From the NCBI GenBank assembly GCA_036946415.1, contig JAQIJD010000011.1:50011-114010 (forward strand): 64,000 bases of DNA. The letters are read 5' to 3'. Of the stretch, positions 15,516-24,868 are shown piece after piece. The notes below the pieces were generated by a model. The model was not told the DNA's origin. It did not search any database and worked only from the letters and a program-made list of their open reading frames with translations. Numbering within the stretch: the first letter of the stretch is position 1; each line of letters starts with the position of its first letter. A program made the translations under genes and the position numbers. The stretch is from Sphingomonas_Q fennica_A (GTDB lineage: Bacteria; Pseudomonadota; Alphaproteobacteria; Sphingomonadales; Sphingomonadaceae).

Positions 15516-17663
15516 CTATCCCGCCAGCGCCGCCAGCAGCAGGATGGCGACGATGTTGGCGATCTTGATCATCGGGTTGATCGCCGGGCCGGCGGTGTCC
15601 TTGTAAGGGTCGCCCACCGTATCCCCCGTCACCGCCGCCATATGCGCGATCGATCCCTTGCCGCCGTGGTTGCCGTCCTCGACATATTTCTTGGCATTGT
15701 CCCACGCGCCGCCGCCGCTCGTCATCGACAGCGCCACGAACAGGCCCGAGACGATCACCCCCAGCAGCAGCGCCCCCAGCGCCGCGAAGCCGTTCGCCTG
15801 CCCGGCGACCGCGGCGATGACGAAATAGACCACCACCGGCGCCAGCACCGGCAGCAGGCTCGGCACGATCATCTCGCGGATCGCGGCGCGGGTGACGAGA
15901 TCGACGGTGCGGCCGTAATTGGGGCGGGAGGTGCCCGCCATGATGCCGGTATTGTCGCGGAACTGGCCGCGCACCTCCTCCACCACCGCGCCCGCCGCAC
16001 GGCCGACCGCGGTCATCCCGAACGCGCCGAACAGATAGGGCAGCAGCGCCCCCAGCAGCAGCCCGACGATGACGTACGGGTTGGAGAGCGAGAAATCGAC
16101 GGTGAGATCGGGGAAGAACTCCTTCAGATCGGCCGTATAGGCACCGAACAGGACGAGCGCGGCAAGCCCCGCCGATCCGATCGCATAGCCCTTGGTGACG
16201 GCCTTGGTGGTGTTGCCGACGGCATCCAGCGCGTCGGTCCGTTCGCGCACCGCATCCTCCAGCCCGGCCATCTCGGCGATGCCGCCGGCATTGTCCGTCA
16301 CCGGGCCGTAGGCATCGAGCGCCACGACCATGCCGGCCAGCGCCAGCATCGCGGTGGCGGCGAAGGCGATGCCGATGATGCCGGCGAGCTGATAGGCGAT
16401 GACGACCGCGACGACGATCACCAGCGTCGGCAGCGCCGTCGCCTCCAGCCCCACCGCCAGGCCCTGGATGACGTTGGTGCCGTGCCCCGTCTCGGACGCG
16501 CGCGCGATCGAGCGGACCGGGCGATAGGCGGTGCCGGTATAATATTCGGTGATCCAGACGAGCAGCCCGGTGACGGCGAGGCCGACGACCATGCAGCCGA
16601 CGAGATCGAGGCCGGTGAAGGCGGTGCCGGCGGCGACGGCCCCCGCCACGTCCGGTCCGGCGGCCTCGCGCGCGCCGCCGATCGGCCGGCTGAGATCGCC
16701 CAGCGTCCAGGCGGCGGCGGCCCAGACCGCGGGGACGGCCAGCACCACCGATGTCCAGAAGCCCTTGTAGAGCGCGCCCATGATCGATCCGCCACGCCCC
16801 AGCCGCACCATCCAGGTGCCGGCGATCGAGGTGAGGATGCAGACGCCGCCGACGATCAGCGGCAGCGTCATCAGCGCGATCGTCTCGGCCGGATCGCCGC
16901 CGCGCAGGAACAGCGCGATCGACACCATCGTCACGCCCAGCGTCACCACATAGGTCTCGAACAGATCGGCGGCCATGCCGGCGCAATCGCCGACATTGTC
17001 GCCGACGTTGTCGGCGATCACGGCGGGGTTGCGGGGATCGTCCTCGGGGATGCCCGCTTCCACCTTGCCGACCAGATCGGCGCCGACGTCCGCCGCCTTG
17101 GTGAAGATGCCGCCGCCCAGCCGCGCGAAGATCGAGATCAGCGATGCGCCGAAGGACAGCGCCACGAGCGCGTTGACCACGGTGCGGTCGTTCGGGTCGC
17201 CCGGCACATGGCCGCCCGGACCCACCAGGTACCAGAAGAAGCCCGCGATCGACAGCAGTCCCAGCCCCGCCACCAGCAGCCCGGTGACCGCCCCCGCCTG
17301 GAAGGCGAGGGTGAGGCCGCCCTGCAACGACTGGCGCGCCGCCTCCGCGGTGCGGACGTTGGCCTTGACCGATACGGTCATGCCGACGAAGCCGGTGACG
17401 CCGGAGAGCACCGCCCCGATCAGGAAGCCGATCGCCGCGACCGGCCCCAGGAACGCCCACACCAGCGCCACCACGACGATGCCGACCGCGCCGATCGTGC
17501 GATATTGCCGGCCGAGATAGGCGCGTGCCCCCTCCTCGATCGCGCCGGCGATGTCCTGCATGCGCTGGGTTCCGGGGGAGGCGGCGATTACCCGCCTTGC
17601 GGTCACGAATCCGTAAAGGATGGCGATCAGCCCGCAGGCGATCGCAGCTCCGATGATGGGCAT
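15516..17663 (-). CDS. hppA: Membrane-bound proton-pumping pyrophosphatase
   Basis: This 715-residue, roughly 16-helix protein couples pyrophosphate hydrolysis to proton export. Diagnostic motifs are DVGADLVGKVEAGIPEDDPR, ADNVGDNVGDCAGMAADLFE and GDTVGDPYKDTAGPAINP. The lysine in GNTTKAVTKGY marks the potassium-independent subclass. ATG 17663 is chosen because GGAGA lies 6 bases upstream; a GTG four codons earlier is possible. It is transcribed away from the thiL region and ends at a REP-like hairpin. Confidence 0.96.
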   Translation of the reverse strand: MPIIGAAIACGLIAILYGFVTARRVIAASPGTQRMQDIAGAIEEGARAYLGRQYRTIGAVGIVVVALVWAFLGPVAAIGFLIGAVLSGVTGFVGMTVSVKANVRTAEAARQSLQGGLTLAFQAGAVTGLLVAGLGLLSIAGFFWYLVGPGGHVPGDPNDRTVVNALVALSFGASLISIFARLGGGIFTKAADVGADLVGKVEAGIPEDDPRNPAVIADNVGDNVGDCAGMAADLFETYVVTLGVTMVSIALFLRGGDPAETIALMTLPLIVGGVCILTSIAGTWMVRLGRGGSIMGALYKGFWTSVVLAVPAVWAAAAWTLGDLSRPIGGAREAAGPDVAGAVAAGTAFTGLDLVGCMVVGLAVTGLLVWITEYYTGTAYRPVRSIARASETGHGTNVIQGLAVGLEATALPTLVIVVAVVIAYQLAGIIGIAFAATAMLALAGMVVALDAYGPVTDNAGGIAEMAGLEDAVRERTDALDAVGNTTKAVTKGYAIGSAGLAALVLFGAYTADLKEFFPDLTVDFSLSNPYVIVGLLLGALLPYLFGAFGMTAVGRAAGAVVEEVRGQFRDNTGIMAGTSRPNYGRTVDLVTRAAIREMIVPSLLPVLAPVVVYFVIAAVAGQANGFAALGALLLGVIVSGLFVALSMTSGGGAWDNAKKYVEDGNHGGKGSIAHMAAVTGDTVGDPYKDTAGPAINPMIKIANIVAILLLAALAG

Positions 17664-17853
17664 GCGCGTCTCCACTGCCCCGTTTCTCGGTCCAGCCGCC
17701 GCCCGGGGCCGCGCGCGGCCGTTGCGGCGAGCCTAGGACGGGACGGAGACGGCTGGCAAGCGGAGACGGGGCACGACCTGATCCGTATCAGACAGGTAGT
17801 GCGCCGTCCTCGGCTGGGCGGGGCGAGGGGAGCGCGGCGCGGCAGCAGGTTGG

Positions 17854-17975
17854 TTCACGCGGGGGGCGCGGAGATCATGCGCCCGCGGACGAGCGGAGCT
17901 TTGAAGCCGAGGTCGCGACCGGACATGGCGTCACCACGCCCGCAGCCTCTCTGCGCCCCCGCGTCTCTGCGCGAA
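17854..17975. repeat. Dispersed inverted-repeat element, degenerate copy A
   Basis: The left arm starts TTCACGCGGGGGGCGCGGAG and the right arm ends GCGTCTCTGCGCGAA. The spacing (122 bp) and outward TTC...GAA ends match the perfect copies at 22747-22865 and 58867-59016, but both arms carry substitutions. Confidence 0.6.
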
Positions 17976-18011
17976 TGATGGAGCGATCGGCGTGGGGCGA
18001 AGTGTATATGG

Positions 18012-18040
18012 TTCGCGCAGAGGACGCAGAGCCGCAGAGA
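18012..18040. repeat. Half copy of the dispersed inverted-repeat element
   Basis: TTCGCGCAGAGGACGCAGAG and the following bases resemble one arm of the element family. No matching right arm follows within 150 bases. Confidence 0.5.
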
Positions 18041-18110
18041 TGGTGCAGGCGCGGCAGCGCTGCGCTTCGGTCTCTTGGATATGTCCTTAGGCCGCTTCGC
18101 GGCGGGCGTG

Positions 18111-18249
18111 TCAGGCGGTTGCGGCGATCGCGGCGGCCGGTCCGGGGGCGGGGGGTGGCGACCACGGCGGCGCTCGCCATGCCGGCCAGCACGCCGGCGA
18201 TCACCAGCACCATGCGCGATACGCTGCCGTCATACCGGATCATGCTCAT
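18111..18249 (-). CDS. Possible 45-residue membrane peptide, frame-broken
   Basis: An ATG at 18249, overlapping the 3' end of thiL, opens a frame reading MSMIRYDGSVSRMVLVIAG and then a hydrophobic, Ala-rich stretch. As given, the frame runs on into repeats. If one base is removed from the run of six G at 18150-18155, the product ends naturally at TGA 18113-18111 with an Ala/Pro-rich tail. The one-base correction is of the same kind as in thiL. The peptide has one predicted transmembrane helix. No family is recognised. Confidence 0.35.
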
Positions 18250-19166
18250 ACCCCAGCCGGGCCGGGAGCGGCACCGCGCCGCCCGCATCCCCGAGCGCGA
18301 GGGCCATGCCCGCGCCGAAGCGACCGATGCGGGTGATCCTGAGCGAAAGGCCTTGCGAAATCGTTAACACCGCCGCCGCCTGCCCTGGATCGAGCGCGAA
18401 CAGCAGTTCGTAATCGTCCCCGGCGGAGGCGGCCGTGAGGCGGGCGGCGCGATCCGATCCGCCCGCCGCCACCGCCGCGTCGGACAGCGGCACCGCATCA
18501 AGATCGATCGTCGCGCCGAGGCCGCTCGCCGCCGCCATCCGCCCGGCATCGATCAGCAGCCCGTCCGACACGTCCATCATCGCCGCCACCAGCGGGGCGA
18601 GCCGCGCGCCCGCGGCGAGGCGCGGTGTCGGCCGGCGATAGCGATCGACCAGCGGCCCCGCCGCCCCGGCGCGCGCCAGCGCGAGGCCGAGGCCGGCATC
18701 GCCGATCGTGCCCGTCACCCAGAGCTCGTCGCCCGCGCGCGCGCCGCTGCGCGCCGGCACGCGCGGCCCGGCGCGGCCGATCGCGGTCAGCCCGAAGGCG
18801 AGCGGCGCGCCCGCCGGCATCGCCACCGTATCGCCGCCCAACAGCGGCAGGCCGAAGGCCGCCAGCGCCGCGCCCAAGCCGGCGACGAACGCCGCATCCC
18901 ATGCCGCCCCCCGCCCCAGCCCGCAGCCGAGCAAGGCCCCCCACGGGCGCGGCCCCCTTGGCGGCGAGATCGGACAGGTTGGTGGCGACGAGCTTCCACG
19001 CCACGTCCGCCGGAGGATCGTCGGGCAGGAAATGCACGCCCTCGACGATCATGTCGTGCGTCAGCACCAGATCGCCCAGCACCGCGGCATCGTCGGCGAG
19101 GCCGCGCGCCGCGGGATCGGTGGCGATGGCGCGGAGGGCGGCGATGAAGGTCGATTCGTGGGCCAC
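18230..19166 (-). CDS. thiL: Thiamine-monophosphate kinase, reading frame broken
   Basis: ThiL phosphorylates thiamine phosphate to thiamine diphosphate. The N-terminal part (GLADDAAVLGDLVLTHDMIV, then NLSDLAAKGAAPVG) and the C-terminal part (LPLLGGDTVAMPAG, MDVSDGLLIDAGRM, AGDDYELLFA) lie in different frames. The break is at the run of six C at 18937-18942. Dropping one base gives PVGALLGCGLGRGAAW and a continuous 311-residue protein of normal length. The start is GTG 19166 behind GGGAGG. The gene is probably intact in the organism, with the break due to sequence error. Confidence 0.85.
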
Positions 19167-19377
19167 CGCCCCTCCCTGCCCGATCGGCCGGCGCGGCAGA
19201 ACCGCAATCCCGCGGGCGAGGGGATCCGGAACCGTGTGCCCCGTCGGTCGGTGGGCATGCGGGTTTCCTTTTCGCACGCGCCGTCCCGCTCCTGGACCGT
19301 GCCTGCGGCCTTCGTGGCGGCGCGGGCCGCGCGCGCCGCATTGCCGCGCGGCGATCCACCGGCTAGGCGGGCCGGCG

Positions 19378-20169
19378 ATGCGCCCCGCCCGTTCCTTCAC
19401 CGATCCGGAGGACGTGCCGTGGCAGAGGCGCGCGGCGGGGTTCGCGCTGGCCATCGCCGCCAATGCACTGTTGCTGTGGCTGCTCGCCAACCTCGCCCCC
19501 GGCCTGATCCGGCCGCCGCGCCCGAAGGCGCCGCCCGCGATCTTCGATCTCTCCCCCGATGCCGACGCCAGCCCCAGCGCCTCGCAATCCGAGACGGCCG
19601 AGGCGCGCGCCGCCGCCCGGCGCGAGACACGGGCGGTGAAGCGGCCCGCCGCCACCCCGCCCCCGCCGCCGCCCGAGACGCCGCCGCCCCCCGCCCCCAC
19701 CAACCGGCCGCTGCCGATGATCCTCCTGTCGCGCGACGAATTCGCCGCCGCCGACATCGGCCGGTTGCCGCGCCCCGCGGCCACGGCGGGCGACACGGCG
19801 GCGGCGGGCGAATCGGCGGACGCGGGGGCGGGCGATGCCGCAGGCGGCGGCGGACGGCGCGGGCCGAACGGGCAGAGGCTGTTCCCGGCGCAATGGTATC
19901 GCGAGCCGACCGACGCCGAACTCGCCACCTACCTGCCGCGCGGCGCCCCGCCCGGCTATGGCGACATCGCCTGCCGGACGGTGGCGGACTATCGCGTCGA
20001 GGATTGCGTGGAGCTGGACGAATCGCCGCCGGGCTCGGGCTATTCGCGCGCGGTGCGGCAGGCGGCGTGGCAGTTCCGCGTGCTGCCGCCGCGGATCGGC
20101 GCGCGGCGGATGGTGGGGGAGTGGGTGTCGATCCGGATCACGTATTCGGAGCGCGGGGCGCGGCCGTAG
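19378..20169 (+). CDS. TonB-like proline-rich membrane protein
   Basis: The product has 263 residues. A single N-terminal transmembrane helix (about 20-40) is followed by a Pro/Ala-rich periplasmic linker (about 50-165, with runs of prolines) and a compact C-terminal domain from about residue 170 (RLFPAQWYREPTDAELATYL, then WQFRVLPPRIG and WVSIRITY). This is the architecture of TonB or TonB-related energy transducers, but no classic TonB C-terminal motif is certain. It may equally be a cell-envelope protein of unknown role. It is divergent from thiL and convergent with nusB. Confidence 0.7.
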   Translation: MRPARSFTDPEDVPWQRRAAGFALAIAANALLLWLLANLAPGLIRPPRPKAPPAIFDLSPDADASPSASQSETAEARAAARRETRAVKRPAATPPPPPPETPPPPAPTNRPLPMILLSRDEFAAADIGRLPRPAATAGDTAAAGESADAGAGDAAGGGGRRGPNGQRLFPAQWYREPTDAELATYLPRGAPPGYGDIACRTVADYRVEDCVELDESPPGSGYSRAVRQAAWQFRVLPPRIGARRMVGEWVSIRITYSERGARP

Positions 20170-20213
20170 GGCGCCATCGTGCGGTGGAGCCAGGGGGACA
20201 GACCCCACCCCAA

Positions 20214-20235
20214 CCCCTCCCCTGAAGGGGAGGGG
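20214..20235. terminator. Convergent hairpin terminator
   Basis: CCCCTCCCC (20214-20222) and GGGGAGGGG (20227-20235) form a perfect 9-bp stem with a TGAA loop, between the TonB-like gene and nusB. The flanking CACCCCAACCC resembles the element near 15.4 kb. Confidence 0.7.
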
Positions 20236-20262
20236 CTATAGGAATGCCCCGCCGCGCCTCCC

Positions 20263-20721
20263 CTACCCCCGGACCGCCTTCGCCACGCTGTCGAGCAGCC
20301 CGTTGGTGAAGCCCTTCTCGCGCTTGTCGTAGAAGGCGTCGGCCACGTCGACATATTCGCTGATGACGCTGGCGGTCGGCACGTCGGCGCGGGCGATCAG
20401 TTCGTAGGCGCCGCAGCGCAGGATCTGGCGGAGCGGGCGATCGAGCCGGTCGAGCGTCCAGCCCTGTGCCAGCTTGGCGGAGACGGCGGCGTCCACCTCC
20501 TCGAGCCGCGCGTTCACCCCCGTCACCAGATCGTCGAAGAAGGCGACCTCGGCTTCGGCATATTCGACATCCTCGATCACCGCCCCCAGCCGGTGGCGGT
20601 GGAATTCGTCGAGCAGCTTGGGGAGCGGGGTGCTCTCCATCTCCTGCTGGTAGAGCGCCTGCACCGCGGCGAGACGCGCGGCGGAACGGGAACGGGAACG
20701 ATCACTGGGCTTGCGGGCCAT
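20263..20721 (-). CDS. nusB: Transcription antitermination factor NusB
   Basis: This 152-residue all-helical protein has the NusB features ARLAAVQALYQQEM, LDRLDRPLRQILRCGAYEL, PTASVISEYVDVADAF and GFTNGLLDSVAK. NusB binds boxA RNA with NusE (S10) to prevent premature termination in rRNA operons. The start at 20721 has GGAGG 5 bases upstream. It follows hisD by 25 bases. Confidence 0.94.
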   Translation of the reverse strand: MARKPSDRSRSRSAARLAAVQALYQQEMESTPLPKLLDEFHRHRLGAVIEDVEYAEAEVAFFDDLVTGVNARLEEVDAAVSAKLAQGWTLDRLDRPLRQILRCGAYELIARADVPTASVISEYVDVADAFYDKREKGFTNGLLDSVAKAVRG

Positions 20722-20746
20722 GGGGCCTCCGATAGCGAAGAAGGGA

Positions 20747-22034
20747 TTACAGGCGGATGGCGACGGAGGCGGCATGGGCGGGCAGCCCTTCCGCCTCCGC
20801 CAGCGCCACCGCCGCCGGGCCGATCCGGCCGAGGGCTGCGGCATCCAGCGCGATGAAGCTGGTCCGCTTCATGAAATCGAGCACCGACAGGCCGGAGGCG
20901 AAGCGCGCGCGCCGCCCGGTCGGCAAGACGTGATTGGGGCCGGCGACATAATCGCCCACCGCTTCGGGCGTATGGCGCCCCAAGAACACCGAACCGGCAT
21001 GGCGGACGCGATCGAACAGGGCTTGCGGATCGTCCACCGCCAATTGGAGATGTTCGGGGGCGAGGCGATCGATCAGCGGCACCGCCTCGTCCAGCCTGCC
21101 GACGAGGATGATCGCGCCGTTCGCGCTCCAGCTCGCCCGCGCGGTGGCGCCGGTCGCGAGCGTTTCGAGTTGCGTCCCGACCGCGGCGGCGACGGCATCG
21201 GCGAAGGCGGCGTCGTCGGTGAACAGGATCGACTGGCTGGTCGGGTCATGCTCGGCCTGGCTGAGGAGGTCGGCCGCGGTCCAGGCCGGATCGTTGGCGG
21301 CGTCGGCCACGACCACGATCTCGGACGGGCCCGCCACCATGTCGATGCCGACCACGCCGTAGAGCTGGCGCTTGGCCTCCGCCACCCAGGCGTTGCCGGG
21401 GCCAACGACGACATCGACGGGGCGGATGCGCGCCGTGCCGTAGGCAAGCGCCGCGATCGCCTGCGCGCCGCCCACCCGGAACAGCTCGTCCACCCCCGCC
21501 AGTTCGGCGGCAGCGAGGACGAGCGGGTTGACGACGCCGTCGGGCGTCGGCGTCACCATCGTCAGCCGGTCGACGCCGGCGACGCGCGCGGGCAGCGCGT
21601 TCATCAGCACCGAGGAGGGATAGGCCGCGCGGGCCGCCGGGCACATAGAGGCCGGCGGCGTCCACCGGCCGCCAGCGCGCGCCCAGCCGCACGCCCGCGG
21701 CATCGGTGGCGGCGCTGTCCGCCGGCTTCTGCGCGGCGTGATAGGTGCGGATGCGATCGGCGGCGAGTTCGAGCGCGCCACGCAGATCGCGGTCGAGACC
21801 GTCGAGGGCAGCGCGGCGTTCGGCGCGGGGAACCTCCCAGCCGGATGCTTCCGGATCATGGCGATCGAAGCGGCGGGTGAGATCGGCGAGTGCCGCATCC
21901 CCCTCGCCGCGAACGCGGGCGAGGATGGCGGCGACGTCGCGCGAGACGTCGGCATCCGCCTCGCGCCGCGCCTCGACCAGCGCGGTGAAGGCGTCGGCAA
22001 AGCCGGGCTCGGCGGCGGAAAGCCTAAGCGGCAT
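20747..22034 (-). CDS. hisD: Histidinol dehydrogenase, reading frame broken
   Basis: HisD carries out the last two steps of histidine synthesis, using zinc and NAD. The N-terminal third (LRLSAAEPGFADAF to DAAGLYVPGG) and the remainder (AYPSSVLMNALPA, VDVVVGPGNAWVAEAKRQL, GPSEIVVVADA, LAPEHLQL, GPNHVLPTG) are in different frames. One extra base in the GGG at 21631-21633 explains the shift; correcting it gives VPGGRAAYPSSV and a 428-residue protein of normal length. The start at 22034 overlaps the hisG end by 11 bases. Confidence 0.88.
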
Positions 22035-22698
22035 CGGCCTGCCCCTCCCCCGCCGCGGCGCGGAACCGCTCGACCAGCGGCGCCAGTTCGGCGGCGCGCA
22101 GCTTGAAGGCGGCGCGGTTGACGATGAGTCGCGCCGACACGTCGGCGATCCGCTCCACCTCGACCAGCCCGTTCTCGGCCAGTGTGCGGCCCGAGGAGAC
22201 GAGATCGACGATGCGATCGGCCAGGCCCAGCAGCGGTGCGATCTCCATCGCGCCATTGAGCTTCACGCATTCGGCCTGCACGCCGCGCGCCTCGAAATGG
22301 CGGCGGGTGACGGCGGGATATTTGGTGGCGACGCGGACGTGGCTCCACCCGCGCGGATCGTCGCGATCGGCCAGCGCCGCCGGCTCCGCCACCGACAGGC
22401 GGCAATGGCCGATGCCGAGATCGACGGGGGCGTACAGCTCCGAATAATCGAACTCCATCAGCACGTCGGCGCCGACGATGCCGAGCTGGGCGGCGCCGTG
22501 GGCGACGAAGGTGGCGACGTCGAAGGCGCGGACGCGGATTAGGCTGACATGATCGTGGTTGGTGGCGAAGCGGAGGGCGCGGCTGTCTTCGTCCGAGAAG
22601 GCCGGCTCGGGCACGATGCCGACGCGGGCGAGGAGCGGCAGCGCCTCCTTCAGGATGCGCCCCTTGGGGACGGCGACGATGAGCGGCGATGGCGGCAT
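22024..22698 (-). CDS. hisG: ATP phosphoribosyltransferase, short form
   Basis: HisG joins ATP and PRPP in the first, feedback-regulated step of histidine synthesis. The protein has 224 residues with VAVPKGRILKEALPLL at the N-terminus, AQLGIVGADVLMEF and GLADRIVDLVSSGRTLAENGL. It lacks the C-terminal regulatory domain of long-form HisG, so a HisZ partner is expected elsewhere in the genome. It heads the hisG-hisD-nusB group. Confidence 0.94.
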   Translation of the reverse strand: MPPSPLIVAVPKGRILKEALPLLARVGIVPEPAFSDEDSRALRFATNHDHVSLIRVRAFDVATFVAHGAAQLGIVGADVLMEFDYSELYAPVDLGIGHCRLSVAEPAALADRDDPRGWSHVRVATKYPAVTRRHFEARGVQAECVKLNGAMEIAPLLGLADRIVDLVSSGRTLAENGLVEVERIADVSARLIVNRAAFKLRAAELAPLVERFRAAAGEGQADAA

Positions 22699-22746
22699 GG
22701 CCGCGCCTTACCGCCCCGGCGCGGCAGCGGCAACGTTCGTCTATGG

Positions 22747-22865
22747 TTCACGCGGAGGCGCGGAGACGCGGAGATATTATGGCGGAAGCATCCGATAATC
22801 GACGGCGGGTAGAATGCTGTCGCCCGGCGGCCGAAAGCCTCCGCGTCTCCGCGCCTCCGCGTGAA
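22747..22865. repeat. Dispersed inverted-repeat element, perfect copy B
   Basis: Perfect 27-bp arms at 22747-22773 and 22839-22865 flank a 65-bp spacer. The arm begins TTCACGCGGAGGCGCGGAG. The same arms recur at 58867-59016 with a different spacer. The right end lies 3 bases from the stop codon of the NTF2-like gene. Confidence 0.85.
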
Positions 22866-22867
22866 AT

Positions 22868-23482
22868 CTACCTGCCTCCCCACTCCCAGTAGCGCGGTCC
22901 GAAGCGCTTTTCGAGGTCATCCAGCGCCTTCAAGTGGATCGCCCGCACCTCGGCCGGGGTAATCGCGTCGGCCGGGTCGATCGGCTGGATCGTGAGGCTG
23001 GTCTTGTCCTCGTAGAGATGTTCGCCCGCCAGCCGCGCGCGGTCGTCATAGGGCCAGACGAACGCCTGCCGGCTGGAGACGTGGTAGAGGCCGTCGTCCG
23101 CTGCCGTATCATAGCCCATCGCTGCCAGATCGCGGCCGCGCGCGATCTGGTGGAAGGTTATCTCGTCGGCGATGCCCCAGTCGTTCACGGCGAGGCGATC
23201 GTCCGAATGCCACAGCACCGCCTCCCCCACCGAATTGTAGAAGGCGAGGACGCCCGCCTTGCCCTCCACCACCGTCGGGTTCGCGCCCCACGAGACGCGA
23301 TAGACGGGGTGATCGGCCATCATGTCCTCCGCGACGATATCGTCGTAGAGGCCCGCGCCTTCGAGGTGGACGTGCCGCCAGAAGTTGAGGAGGATCGCGC
23401 GGTGGCGCGGATCGGTGGTGCGCGCATACAGCGCGGCGGTGGGGGCCATGCAATCGGCGATGGTGCGGGCGATGGCGTTCAT
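22868..23482 (-). CDS. NTF2/SnoaL-like protein
   Basis: The product has 204 residues with no signal peptide. The segment HRAILLNFWRHVHLEGAGLY, then DHPVYRVSWG, VVEGKAGVLAFYNSVGEAV, ADEITFHQIARG and a final VRAIHLKALDDLEKRF suggest the cone-shaped NTF2 fold used by SnoaL-type cyclases, ring-cleavage subunits and many small-molecule enzymes. The substrate is unknown. The start at 23482 has a GGAGAG ribosome-binding site. It is divergent from the membrane gene at 23751, with 268 bases between. Confidence 0.65.
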   Translation of the reverse strand: MNAIARTIADCMAPTAALYARTTDPRHRAILLNFWRHVHLEGAGLYDDIVAEDMMADHPVYRVSWGANPTVVEGKAGVLAFYNSVGEAVLWHSDDRLAVNDWGIADEITFHQIARGRDLAAMGYDTAADDGLYHVSSRQAFVWPYDDRARLAGEHLYEDKTSLTIQPIDPADAITPAEVRAIHLKALDDLEKRFGPRYWEWGGR

Positions 23483-23750
23483 CGTCTCTCTCCTGTCGGG
23501 TGTGGCGTCTGGCGCGCCATGGGTGGAGGCTAGGCCGCGGTGCGGGCGGCGGCAAGTGCGGCGGCCCCTCCCGAAAAAGACTGGAAAAATCGCACGACCT
23601 GTGCTAGGGCGCTGTCGCCTTTCGCGGTGATTCTTCCCGCCGGGGTATTCCGTTCGTTGCTTTGGGTGATGCGTAGCTGCCGTGGTTCCGACCGCGGCAT
23701 CGTGCTGCGCCGTGCCCGATTGCGCCTCGCCAAGCAGGGGGAGACCGGCG

Positions 23751-24837
23751 ATGCCATTCCGCGTCCGCGACGTGACCACAGACAAGCCCGATCAGGAGGG
23801 CAATGCCGTCCGCCGGCTGTTCATCAAGATCGACGCGCTCTACGCCGTCTATGCGACCGCCGATCGGGTGACGATCCAGTTCGCCGACGATCAGGCGCAG
23901 GGCGCCGCCCAGCGCAAAAGCATGGCGGCGATGTTCCTGTCGCGCGGCACGATCGACAGCCTGCTCAACGAATTGCGCCAGACGGGCGACGCCGCCGGGC
24001 AGCGACGCGCCGACCGCTACGAGCGGCGGCTGGCGGACGCGCTGACGCTGGGGCTGCAAGGGCAGAGCAATCAGGCCGCGCTGGAGATGGAAGCGCTGAA
24101 GCGCGACCTGATCGAGGAACGGCGATCGAGCGCGCGCCTGACCTATCTCGGCGCCTCGCTGGCGGGGATGCTGGCTGGGATCGCCGGCATCGCGCTGTTG
24201 AGCGTGCTGCTGGGGCCTCGGCCTCACCGCCCGGCAGGCGGCGCAGGCGGCCAGCCTGTGGTTCGCCGCTGCGATCGGCGTGGTGGGCGCGTTCTTCTCC
24301 TCCGCGCTGGCGGTGCGGGCGCGGCAGATCGAACCCGGCATCTCGGGGCGGGATACGGCGGTGGACGCATCGCTCCGGCTGTTCGTGGGCGCGGTATCGG
24401 GGGCGCTGCTCTATGCGTTGATCCATTCGAAGGCGTTCGGCCTGACGATCGGCTCCGCGACGATCGGCGGGGGCGATGCCTTTGCCAGCCGCGGGGCCGA
24501 TTGGCTGCTGCTGTTGCTCGTCGCCTTCGTCGCCGGCTTCCTCGAACGGCTGGTGCCCGACATGCTGGCGCGGGTTTCCGCCGTGGACGCCAAGACGGTG
24601 CCCGCCGCGCTGACGGCGACGGCCGCGGCCGAGGATGCCGCATCGGACGAACGCCATCCGCTGGGGCCCGCCGCGCCGCCCGCCGCCGCCGCGCCGCCGG
24701 CCGGGGACGCCGCCGACGACCCCGAGGCGGACGACGACGATTGCTGCGACCGGCCCGGCACGGCCGATCTGCTGACGGAGGACATCGAACTGCCCGAAAC
24801 CGTGGGCGGGGTGGCGCCGGCGCGGCTGGCGGCCTGA
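23751..24837 (+). CDS. Multi-pass membrane protein of unknown function, frame-broken
   Basis: The first ~135 residues are soluble and helical (DKPDQEGNAVRRLFIKIDAL, then a coiled-coil-like LADALTLGLQGQSNQAALEME). They are followed by about four transmembrane helices and a C-terminal Ala/Pro linker with a very acidic patch (DPEADDDDCCD). The frame breaks at GGGG 24212-24215. Removing one G gives LLGLGLTARQAAQAASLWFA and a continuous 361-residue protein. The start has GGGGGAG upstream. It lies 31 bases before the peptidoglycan hydrolase gene, so the two are probably one transcript. No family is recognised. Confidence 0.7.
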
Positions 24838-24868
24838 CGGGGGCAAGGGGACAGGGGAGGCCGAGGCG

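Larger units (their letters stand above)
17664..18110. other. Gene-free stretch upstream of hppA, holding repeat elements
   Basis: About 450 bases separate the hppA start from the small ORF downstream of thiL. No convincing gene is visible. The stretch holds one degenerate full copy (17854-17975) and one half copy (18012-18040) of the dispersed inverted repeat, plus an AT-richer patch around 18000-18010. The hppA promoter must lie in its left part, but no clear motif could be chosen. Confidence 0.6.

Noticed and set aside
18937..18942. Phase variation of thiL by the C6 tract
   Set aside because: Six bases is short for phase variation, ThiL is a housekeeping enzyme, and the same insertion pattern occurs in essential fab genes.
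22747..22865. A CRISPR array suggested by repeats at 22.7 and 58.9 kb
   Set aside because: The repeats are inverted pairs 36 kb apart with no spacer array and no cas genes.
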